From: Streptomyces himalayensis subsp. himalayensis
GTDB taxonomy: Bacteria; Actinomycetota; Actinomycetes; Streptomycetales; Streptomycetaceae
Length of the DNA stretch: 64,000 nucleotides
NCBI RefSeq assembly: GCF_013778455.1
Contig: NZ_JACEHE010000002.1
Coordinates: forward strand, 1-64,000
Direction: 5' to 3'
Positions 57,909-64,000 of this stretch are shown here, one piece after another. The translations under genes were made by a program, and so were the position numbers. Position 1 is the stretch's first letter. Every line of letters starts with the position of its first letter. The notes under the pieces are model-generated. The model was given only the letters and a program-made list of their open reading frames with translations, was not told the origin of the DNA and did no database searches.

Positions 57909-58082
57909 GGGCGAGTGGGTGGAAACCGGCCACGGAGCGGCCGAAATCCCCCGCCAAAGGCGCCAAAGGCAGAAAAGCCCCGCCACAGGCGCATCGGGGC
58001 GCCCCGCCCCTGGCCGCAACGGTGATCCCCCGCCAAGGCGGGGAGACCCAAGCACCCCGCCCCCGGGCCTAGGCTGGAAGCC

Positions 58083-58943
58083 ATGAGTACGTTGCGTAGC
58101 CACCGCCAGGTGACGGGTCTGCCCAAGTGGGACCGCTGCGCGGTCATGGGCGTCGTCAATGTGACCCCCGACTCGTTCTCGGACGGCGGCCGCTGGTTCG
58201 ACACGACGGCCGCCGTCAAGCACGGCCTCGACCTCGTCGCGCAGGGCGCGGACCTGATCGACGTCGGCGGCGAGTCGACCCGTCCGGGCGCGACCCGCGT
58301 GGACGCCGACGAGGAGCTGCGCCGGGTCATCCCCGTCGTCCGCGGCCTCGCCTCCGAGGGCGTCACCGTCTCCGTGGACACGATGCGCGCCTCCGTGGCG
58401 GAGCAGTCCCTTGCGGCCGGTGCCGCGCTCGTCAACGATGTCAGCGGCGGTCTCGCGGATCCCGCGATGGTCCCCGTCGTCGCCGAGGCCGGCGCGCCGT
58501 TCGTGGTCATGCACTGGCGCGGGCTTCTGGAGGGCCGGAACATCCCCGGGACGTACGACGACGTGGTCGCCGAAGTCGTATCGGAGCTGCACGCGCGCGT
58601 GGAGGCCGTCATCGGGGGCGGCATCGCCCCGGACCGGATCGTCGTCGACCCGGGCCTGGGCTTCTCCAAGGAGACCGCGCACGATCTGGCGCTGCTTGCG
58701 CACCTGGACCGCCTGCACGCGCTCGGCTACCCGCTGCTCGTCGCCGCGTCCCGCAAGCGGTTCCTCGGCCAGGTGCTGAGCGGCCCCGACGGCGCCCCGC
58801 CGCCCGCCCGGGAGCGGGACGCCGCCACCGCCGCGGTTTCGGCCATCGCCGCCCACCAGGGCGCGTGGGCGGTACGTGTCCACGAGGTCCGGGCCACCGC
58901 GGACGCGGTCCGCGTCGCCCGTGCCGTAGAAGGAGCCCGGTGA
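58083..58943 (+). CDS. folP: dihydropteroate synthase
   Basis: Condenses 4-aminobenzoate with hydroxymethyl-dihydropterin pyrophosphate in folate synthesis; the sulfonamide target. The 286 residues carry both signatures: MGVVNVTPDSFSDGGRW and ADLIDVGGESTRPGA, plus the C-terminal LVAASRKRFLG. TAGGCT ends 7 bases before the ATG (leaderless). First gene of folP, NTF2-like, folB, folK. Confidence 0.97.
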   Translation: MSTLRSHRQVTGLPKWDRCAVMGVVNVTPDSFSDGGRWFDTTAAVKHGLDLVAQGADLIDVGGESTRPGATRVDADEELRRVIPVVRGLASEGVTVSVDTMRASVAEQSLAAGAALVNDVSGGLADPAMVPVVAEAGAPFVVMHWRGLLEGRNIPGTYDDVVAEVVSELHARVEAVIGGGIAPDRIVVDPGLGFSKETAHDLALLAHLDRLHALGYPLLVAASRKRFLGQVLSGPDGAPPPARERDAATAAVSAIAAHQGAWAVRVHEVRATADAVRVARAVEGAR

Positions 58944-59503
58944 CCGGCCCCCGTACCGACGTCGAGCAGGTCGAACGCGCCAACACCGCCTTCTACGAGG
59001 CGATGGAGCGCGGCGACTTCGACGAGCTGTCGGCGCTGTGGCTGACAGCGTCGGACACCGAGGACGGACCGGGTGCCTCGGTCACGGCGGACGAACTCGA
59101 CGAGACCGACATCACCGACGGGGAGGACATGGCGGACGCCGTGGTCTCCGCGCGGCCCGAGATCTCCTGCGTACATCCCGGCTGGCCGGTGCTGACGGGC
59201 CGCGGTGAGGTCCTCAGGTCGTACGCGCTGATCATGGCGAACACCGAGTACATCCAGTTCTTCCTGACCGATGTGCACGTCTCCGTCAGCGGTGACACCG
59301 CGCTGGTGACCTGCACCGAGAACATCCTCAGCGGCGCCCCCGCCCCGGACGGCGGGCCCGAACCCGGCCCGCTCGTCGGCCAGCTGGTCGTCGCCACGAA
59401 CGTGTTCCGCCGCACATCCGCCGGCTGGAAACTCTGGTCCCACCACGCCTCTCCCGTACTGGCCGAATCCAACGGGGACGAGGACGACGAGACCCCCGCC
59501 TGA
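58940..59503 (+). CDS. NTF2-like (SnoaL/DUF4440-type) protein
   Basis: A 187-residue protein with the NTF2 fold: VERANTAFYEAMERGDFDEL, VHPGWPVLTGRGEVLRSYAL, VTCTENILSG and VFRRTSAGWKLWSHHASPVL. An insert of acidic residues (ADELDETDITDGEDMADAVV) is unusual. The GTG at 58940 overlaps the folP stop (GTGA) with AAGGAG upstream, so it is translationally coupled. Its place in the folate operon suggests a related role, but no enzyme activity can be assigned. Confidence 0.85.
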   Translation: MTGPRTDVEQVERANTAFYEAMERGDFDELSALWLTASDTEDGPGASVTADELDETDITDGEDMADAVVSARPEISCVHPGWPVLTGRGEVLRSYALIMANTEYIQFFLTDVHVSVSGDTALVTCTENILSGAPAPDGGPEPGPLVGQLVVATNVFRRTSAGWKLWSHHASPVLAESNGDEDDETPA

Positions 59504-59810
59504 GTGGGTAGGGGCCTGGCAGGGACGAGGAGTGGTTGGAATCACGTCGGCCCGGGTATGGACGGCTACCACCCCGGTCGTGGCCACGTCCGGCCGCCCG
59601 GAAGGCCCATGATCCAGCCCGCCCTGACCCTCGTGGGCTGGGATTGTCGGTGCTCACGGGTAGATTCGACCGTGCTGGTGAGCCGACCGCTCTCGGACGA
59701 GGCGGTTCGGATCACGGGCGATGACCCCACCCCGGCCGGGCGCCCCGGCCGTGGGGAACAGGTCGTGTCCGCCAGATGAAAACCGTCCGATGACTGCAGG
59801 AGTGATTCGC
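59504..59810. other. intergenic, nothing recognised
   Basis: A 307-bp stretch between the NTF2-like gene and folB. A 91-codon frame is open but has no credible start or family resemblance. A promoter for folB-folK is likely here, but no clear -35/-10 pair stands out. Confidence 0.5.
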
Positions 59811-60170
59811 GTGGATCGTGTCGCGCTGCGCGGCCTCAAGGCCCGTGGGTACCACGGCGTCTACCCGAAGGAGCGCGAGGAGGGCCAGGTCTTCATCGTG
59901 GACCTGGTGCTGGGGCTCGACACGCGGCCTGCCGCGGCCGACGACGACCTGGCGAAGACGGTGCACTACGGCATCGTGGCGGAGGAGGTCGTGGCCGTCG
60001 TCGAGGGCGAGCCGGTCGATCTCATCGAGACGCTTGCCGACCGCATCGCGCGTACCTGCCTGAAGCACGACGGGGTCCAGGAGGTCGAGGTGTGCGTCCA
60101 CAAGCCGGACGCCCCGATCACCGTGCCCTTCGACGACGTGACCGTCACGATCAACCGGAGCCGAGTATGA
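59811..60170 (+). CDS. folB: dihydroneopterin aldolase
   Basis: Cleaves dihydroneopterin to hydroxymethyl-dihydropterin and glycolaldehyde. The 119 residues have RVALRGLKARGYHGVYPKER at the N-terminus, KTVHYGIVAEEV, and the C-terminal VHKPDAPITVPFDDVTVTI. I prefer the GTG at 59811, 9 bases after AGGAG, giving the usual 119-residue length; an upstream ATG at 59790 would add 7 residues. Coupled to folK by ATGA. Confidence 0.95.
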   Translation: MDRVALRGLKARGYHGVYPKEREEGQVFIVDLVLGLDTRPAAADDDLAKTVHYGIVAEEVVAVVEGEPVDLIETLADRIARTCLKHDGVQEVEVCVHKPDAPITVPFDDVTVTINRSRV

Positions 60171-60778
60171 CTTCGTTCGTCAGCTGGGGACAGAGCGACC
60201 CGACCGTCCAGCCGGTTCCCGTTTCGGTGGTGGAGCAGGTGGACGCCGCCGACACGACCCTGAGCAATCCGAAACGGGCCGTGATCTCGCTGGGGTCGAA
60301 CCTCGGCAACCGCCTGGAGACGCTGCAGGGCGCGATCGACGCCCTGGAGGACACGCCGGGCGTCCGCGTCCGCGCCGTCTCGCCGGTCTACGAGACCGAG
60401 CCCTGGGGCGTCGAGCCGGGCAGCCAGCCCGCCTACTTCAACGCGGTGGTCGTCGTGAAGACGACCCTCCCGCCCTCCTCGCTCCTGGAGCGCGCGCACG
60501 CGATCGAGGAGGCCTTCAGCCGCGTACGGGACGAGCGCTGGGGCCCGCGCACGATCGACGTGGACATCGTCGCCTACGCCGACGTGGTCTCGGACGACCC
60601 GACGCTGACGCTCCCCCACCCGCGCGCCCATGAGCGCGCCTTCGTCCTCGCGCCGTGGCACGACGTCGAGCCGGAGGCCCAGCTGACCGGCCGCGGCCCC
60701 GTCGCCCAGCTGCTGGCCGGCGTCACCCAGGCGGGTGTGACGCCGCGCGCCGACCTGGAACTCCGGCTGCCCGAATAG
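60167..60778 (+). CDS. folK: hydroxymethyl-dihydropterin pyrophosphokinase
   Basis: Transfers pyrophosphate from ATP to hydroxymethyl-dihydropterin, making the substrate of FolP. The 203 residues carry AVISLGSNLGNRLETLQGAI, SPVYETEPWGVEPGSQPAYF, and the signature RWGPRTIDVDIVAYADV followed by LPHPRAHERAFVLAPWHDV. An N-terminal extension of about 35 residues precedes the domain. The ATG at 60167 overlaps folB. Confidence 0.97.
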   Translation: MTSFVSWGQSDPTVQPVPVSVVEQVDAADTTLSNPKRAVISLGSNLGNRLETLQGAIDALEDTPGVRVRAVSPVYETEPWGVEPGSQPAYFNAVVVVKTTLPPSSLLERAHAIEEAFSRVRDERWGPRTIDVDIVAYADVVSDDPTLTLPHPRAHERAFVLAPWHDVEPEAQLTGRGPVAQLLAGVTQAGVTPRADLELRLPE

Positions 60779-60783
60779 TCGTC

Positions 60784-60819
60784 AGGGTCGAGCGGACCCA
60801 CGTTAGGGTCGAGCGGACC
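60784..60819. repeat. 15-bp direct repeat AGGGTCGAGCGGACC
   Basis: Two identical copies at 60784-60798 and 60805-60819, 21 bases apart (two helical turns), upstream of the DUF3180 gene. They may be a regulator site or a small duplication. Confidence 0.85.
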
Positions 60820-60866
60820 AAGCTTTCGCCGAGGGCGGCGAAGGCCGGTGGCGACGAAGGGACGAC

Positions 60867-61355
60867 GTGAAACAGCTGCGCATCAGGGTGCTGGCCGGCC
60901 TCTTCGTGGTGGCCGGGGTGCTGTCCTGGGCAGGCGCCCGGCTGTGGGACTCGGTCGGCACCCTGCCGCGGGTTCCGCTGGCCGCGCCCATCGTGCTGGC
61001 GCTGATCGCCGTCGTCCTGCTGGCGACGGCGCTGTCCATCCGGACGCGGCTCCGGGCCCAGCGCGAGCGCCGCCCGGGTGCGAAGGGCGTCGACCCGCTG
61101 ATGGCGGCCCGCGCCGTCGTCTTCGGCCAGGCCAGCGCGCTCGTCGCGGCTCTCGTCTCCGGGATGTACGGCGGGGCGGGCGTCTTCCTGCTGGAGTCCC
61201 TCGATGTCCCGGCCCGCCGCGACCAGGCGATCTACGCGGGCTTCTCGGTCCTCGCCGGTATCGCCGTGATCGCTGCCGCGTTCTACATGGAGCGTGTGTG
61301 CAAGCTTCCCGAGGACGAGGACACCCCCGGCCAGGGCGCTACCCCGGCGACGTAA
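60867..61355 (+). CDS. DUF3180 membrane protein
   Basis: A 162-residue protein with four membrane segments (VLAGLFVVAGVLSWAGARLW; LAAPIVLALIAVVLLATALS; VVFGQASALVAALVSGMYGG; IYAGFSVLAGIAVIAAAFYM). The family is regularly found next to folK in actinobacteria. The GTG at 60867 has AAGGGA upstream. Function unknown. Confidence 0.9.
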   Translation: MKQLRIRVLAGLFVVAGVLSWAGARLWDSVGTLPRVPLAAPIVLALIAVVLLATALSIRTRLRAQRERRPGAKGVDPLMAARAVVFGQASALVAALVSGMYGGAGVFLLESLDVPARRDQAIYAGFSVLAGIAVIAAAFYMERVCKLPEDEDTPGQGATPAT

Positions 61356-61382
61356 ACCGCCGCGCGGGCCCCGGAACCGAGC

Positions 61383-61410
61383 GGCACCCGGCACCCGGCA
61401 CCCGGCACCC
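61383..61410. repeat. GGCACCC heptamer repeat, four copies
   Basis: Four head-to-tail GGCACCC units between the DUF3180 gene and folE, which are convergent. No function seen. Confidence 0.9.
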
Positions 61411-61478
61411 GAGCGGCACCGGACCAGGTTCCTCGGTGCGATGGGGAGACGCCTCTCACGAGGCACCTGCAAGCGTGC

Positions 61479-62084
61479 TCACTTCGCCATGATCAGGCTC
61501 ATCGCCTCAGCGCGCGTGGCCGGATCCCGCAGCTGGCCACGGACCGCCGAGGTGATCGTCTTGGCCCCGGGCTTGCGTACGCCCCGCATGGTCATGCACA
61601 TGTGCTCGCACTCGATGACCACGATCGCCCCGCGCGGCTCCAGGATCTCCATCAGCGAGTCGGCGATCTGCGTGGTCAGACGTTCCTGCACCTGCGGGCG
61701 GCGCGCGAAGACATCCACGAGCCGTGCCAGCTTCGAAAGCCCGGTGATCTTGCCGTCGTTGGACGGGATGTACCCGATGTGAGCGAACCCCACGAAGGGC
61801 ACGAGATGGTGCTCACAAGAGCTGAGCACCTCGATGTCCTTCACCAGGACCATCTCGTCATGCCCCAGGTCGAACGTCGTCGTCAGGACGTCCTCGGGCT
61901 TCTGCCACAGACCGGCGAATATCTCCTTGTACGCGCGCGCCACGCGCCCCGGCGTATCGCGCAGGCCCTCCCGGTCCGGGTCCTCGCCGACCGCGATCAG
62001 CAATTCGCGTACGGCGTTCTCGGCGCGCTTCTCGTCGAACTCGCCGATGGTGCCCTCGCCGTCCAGCGTCACGGGGTCGGTCAT
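61479..62084 (-). CDS. folE: GTP cyclohydrolase I
   Basis: Converts GTP to dihydroneopterin triphosphate, the first step of folate synthesis. The 201 residues have the zinc ligands in [10 protein letters not shown] and in [18 protein letters not shown], and the conserved [21 protein letters not shown] chose the ATG at 62084, 7 bases after ACGAGG; the upstream frame runs into the hairpin at 62133-62160. It follows ftsH in the same direction, with a terminator-like hairpin between. Confidence 0.97.
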   Translation of the reverse strand: MTDPVTLDGEGTIGEFDEKRAENAVRELLIAVGEDPDREGLRDTPGRVARAYKEIFAGLWQKPEDVLTTTFDLGHDEMVLVKDIEVLSSCEHHLVPFVGFAHIGYIPSNDGKITGLSKLARLVDVFARRPQVQERLTTQIADSLMEILEPRGAIVVIECEHMCMTMRGVRKPGAKTITSAVRGQLRDPATRAEAMSLIMAK

Positions 62085-62132
62085 GTGTGCCTCGTTCCTG
62101 TGGTGTCGCATACGGGCATACGACAATGCCGC

Positions 62133-62160
62133 GCCCCCCAAGGCTAAAACCTTGGGGGGC
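62133..62160. terminator. hairpin between ftsH and folE
   Basis: GCCCCCCAAGG, loop CTAAAA, CCTTGGGGGGC: an 11-bp perfect stem that extends further with one mismatch. It lies 72 bp after the ftsH stop and before folE, both on the minus strand, so it may terminate or attenuate ftsH readthrough. Confidence 0.75.
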
Positions 62161-62231
62161 ACGGCATCATTCCGGTACAGCTGTGAGCTGCGCGACCACC
62201 GAGGTGATCACCCTCGGTGCGGCCGAGGCGG

Positions 62232-64000
62232 TCAGCTGTCGGTGCGCTCCTCCGGGGCCGGAGCGATCTCGGTCGGCGACACGGGTGCCGCCTCCGATGC
62301 CGCGCCTGCCGCCGTCACCGCGGGCGTGGCGCCGTTCGTACCGGTCGTCAGCGACAGCTCCTTCGGGGAGAGCACCGGCGGACGGGTCGAGGGCGTACGC
62401 CGGGAGGAGCCGGTCCACGCGGGACGGGCCGGACGCTTGACGATGGGAGCGAAGATCTCGGCGATCTGCTCCTTGTTCAGCGTCTCCTTCTCCAGCAGCG
62501 CGAGGACCAGGTTGTCGAGGACGTCACGGTTCTCGACGAGGATCTCCCAGGCCTCGTTGTGCGCGTTCTCAATGAGCTTCTTGACCTCTTCGTCGACGAG
62601 CGCCGCGACCTCTTCCGAGTAGTCCCGCGGGTGCGACATCTCGCGGCCCAGGAACGGCTCGGTGTTGTCGCCGCCGAACTTGATCGCGCCGAGCCGCTCG
62701 GTCATGCCGTACTGCGTGACCATGGCCCGCGCGGTCGCGGTCGCCTTCTCGATGTCGTTGGCCGCACCCGTGGTCGGGTCGTGGAAGACGAGCTCCTCGG
62801 CCGCCCGGCCACCCAGCATGTATGCCAGCTGGTCGAGCATCTCGTTGCGCGTGGTCGAGTACTTGTCCTCGTCCGGCAGGACCATCGTGTAGCCCAGCGC
62901 GCGGCCACGCGACAGGATCGTGATCTTGTGGACCGGGTCGGAGTTCGGCGAGGCCGCCGCGACCAGGGCGTGACCGCCCTCGTGGTACGCGGTGATCTTC
63001 TTCTCCTTGTCCGACATGATCCGGGTCCGCTTCTGCGGGCCCGCCACGACGCGGTCGATGGCCTCGTCCAGCATGTGGTTGTCGATCAGCTTCTTGTCGC
63101 TGCGGGCGGTCAGCAGCGCCGCCTCGTTCAGCACGTTGGAGAGATCGGCACCGGTGAAGCCGGGGGTGCGCCGGGCGACGGCCGAGAGGTCGACGTCCGG
63201 TGCGACCGGCTTGCCCTTCTGGTGGACCTTGAGGATCTCCAGACGGCCCTGCATGTCCGGCCGGTCGACGGCGATCTGCCGGTCGAAGCGGCCCGGGCGC
63301 AGCAGCGCCGGGTCGAGGATGTCGGGCCGGTTGGTGGCGGCGATCAGGATGACGCCGCCCTTCACGTCGAAGCCGTCCATCTCGACGAGCAGCTGGTTCA
63401 GCGTCTGCTCGCGCTCGTCGTGGCCACCGCCGAGGCCCGCACCGCGGTGGCGGCCGACGGCGTCGATCTCGTCGACGAAGACGATCGCCGGGGCGTTCGC
63501 CTTGGCCTGCTCGAAGAGGTCACGGACACGGGAGGCACCGACACCGACGAACATCTCGACGAAGTCGGAACCCGAGATCGAGTAGAACGGCACGCCCGCC
63601 TCGCCGGCGACGGCGCGCGCGAGCAGCGTCTTGCCCGTACCGGGCGGGCCGTACAGCAGCACGCCCTTGGGGATCTTGGCGCCGACGGCCTGGAACTTCG
63701 CCGGCTCCTGCAGGAACTCCTTGATCTCCTGGAGCTCCTCGACGGCCTCGTCCGAGCCCGCGACGTCGGAGAACGTCGTCTTCGGGGTGTCCTTGGTAAT
63801 GAGCTTGGCCTTGGACTTCCCGAAGTTCATGACCCGGGAGCCGCCGCCCTGCATCTGGTTCATCAGGAACAGGAAGACGACCACGATGAGGACGAAGGGG
63901 AGCAGAGAGAGCAGGATCCCGACGAACGGGTTCTGCTTCGACGGCGACACGGTGTAGCCGTCGGGAATCTGCTTGTCCTCGAACTTGGCCTGCAGGTCCT
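62232..64000 (-). CDS. ftsH: ATP-dependent zinc metalloprotease FtsH, 5' end outside the window
   Basis: Membrane-bound AAA+ protease. The gene enters from the right edge; about 589 residues are visible. A membrane segment ([20 protein letters not shown]), the AAA module with Walker A GPPGTGKT, Walker [21 protein letters not shown] and SRH region, and the zinc site [13 protein letters not shown] are present. A C-terminal Ala/Pro/Thr-rich tail of about 60 residues follows the protease domain. The frame continues past base 64000, so the start and first membrane segment are not seen. Confidence 0.97.
   Translation of the reverse strand, partial: DLQAKFEDKQIPDGYTVSPSKQNPFVGILLSLLPFVLIVVVFLFLMNQMQGGGSRVMNFGKSKAKLITKDTPKTTFSDVAGSDEAVEELQEIKEFLQEPAKFQAVGAKIPKGVLLYGPPGTGKTLLARAVAGEAGVPFYSISGSDFVEMFVGVGASRVRDLFEQAKANAPAIVFVDEIDAVGRHRGAGLGGGHDEREQTLNQLLVEMDGFDVKGGVILIAATNRPDILDPALLRPGRFDRQIAVDRPDMQGRLEILKVHQKGKPVAPDVDLSAVARRTPGFTGADLSNVLNEAALLTARSDKKLIDNHMLDEAIDRVVAGPQKRTRIMSDKEKKITAYHEGGHALVAAASPNSDPVHKITILSRGRALGYTMVLPDEDKYSTTRNEMLDQLAYMLGGRAAEELVFHDPTTGAANDIEKATATARAMVTQYGMTERLGAIKFGGDNTEPFLGREMSHPRDYSEEVAALVDEEVKKLIENAHNEAWEILVENRDVLDNLVLALLEKETLNKEQIAEIFAPIVKRPARPAWTGSSRRTPSTRPPVLSPKELSLTTGTNGATPAVTAAGAASEAAPVSPTEIAPAPEERTDS

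Noticed and set aside
59504..59779. 91-codon open frame before folB
   Set aside because: No ribosome site, no protein-like composition, and folB has its own good start with AGGAG.

Overview
The window is high-GC actinobacterial DNA. Gene content, gene order and protein sequences point to the chromosome of a Streptomyces, in the conserved core region that in S. coelicolor runs from the auxiliary tryptophanyl-tRNA synthetase gene to ftsH. This placement comes from recognising the genes; no database was searched. I see no tRNA, rRNA, CRISPR array, complete insertion sequence or biosynthetic gene cluster.

Layout, left to right. (1) 1-14110: trpS behind a ribosome-mediated attenuator with a Trp-Trp leader peptide, proC, an ABC-2 exporter pair, a methyltransferase, three tandem SH3b proteins beside a Ser/Thr kinase with a PQQ-like propeller, ilvD, a TetR regulator with a TIM-barrel enzyme, and a Ppx/GppA phosphatase. 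(2) 14182-23612: a Cys-rich protein, a sigma-like/BACON membrane fusion, radA-disA (repair and c-di-AMP), a membrane-anchored protein, a PAP2 phosphatase and mutY. (3) 23893-28159: the envelope-stress operon sigE-cseA-cseB-cseC, then a secreted M23 peptidase, a plausible type of target. (4) 28160-31957: an unusually AT-rich stretch with repeats, then a 1050-residue NACHT-LRR NTPase, the clearest accessory and possible defence gene. (5) 31985-38334: clpC with a ClgR-type box, a gene overlapping lsr2 tail to tail, lsr2, an ArgA-like acetyltransferase, a BlaI-type regulator and a 59-residue membrane protein. (6) 38753-44458: the cofactor operon DUF2520-panC-nadB-nadC-coaX (pantothenate/CoA and NAD). 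(7) 44613-57829: a PLP lyase, a decayed patch (broken ArsR and Uma2 genes), a two-component pair, a MidA-type methyltransferase facing nuoD, two bacterial PH-domain proteins, a coiled-coil membrane protein, a scrambled osmoprotectant-binding pseudogene and an MprF-like protein. (8) 58083-64000: folate genes folP, NTF2-like, folB, folK, a DUF3180 protein, folE, and ftsH cut by the window end.

Three patterns span the window. About eighteen genes have a TAnnnT-like -10 box ending 6 to 8 bases before the start codon, which predicts leaderless mRNAs. Short tandem duplications and GC-rich palindromes are scattered between genes. One 47-bp palindromic element occurs in identical form inside two unrelated coding sequences, panC and the MprF-like gene.
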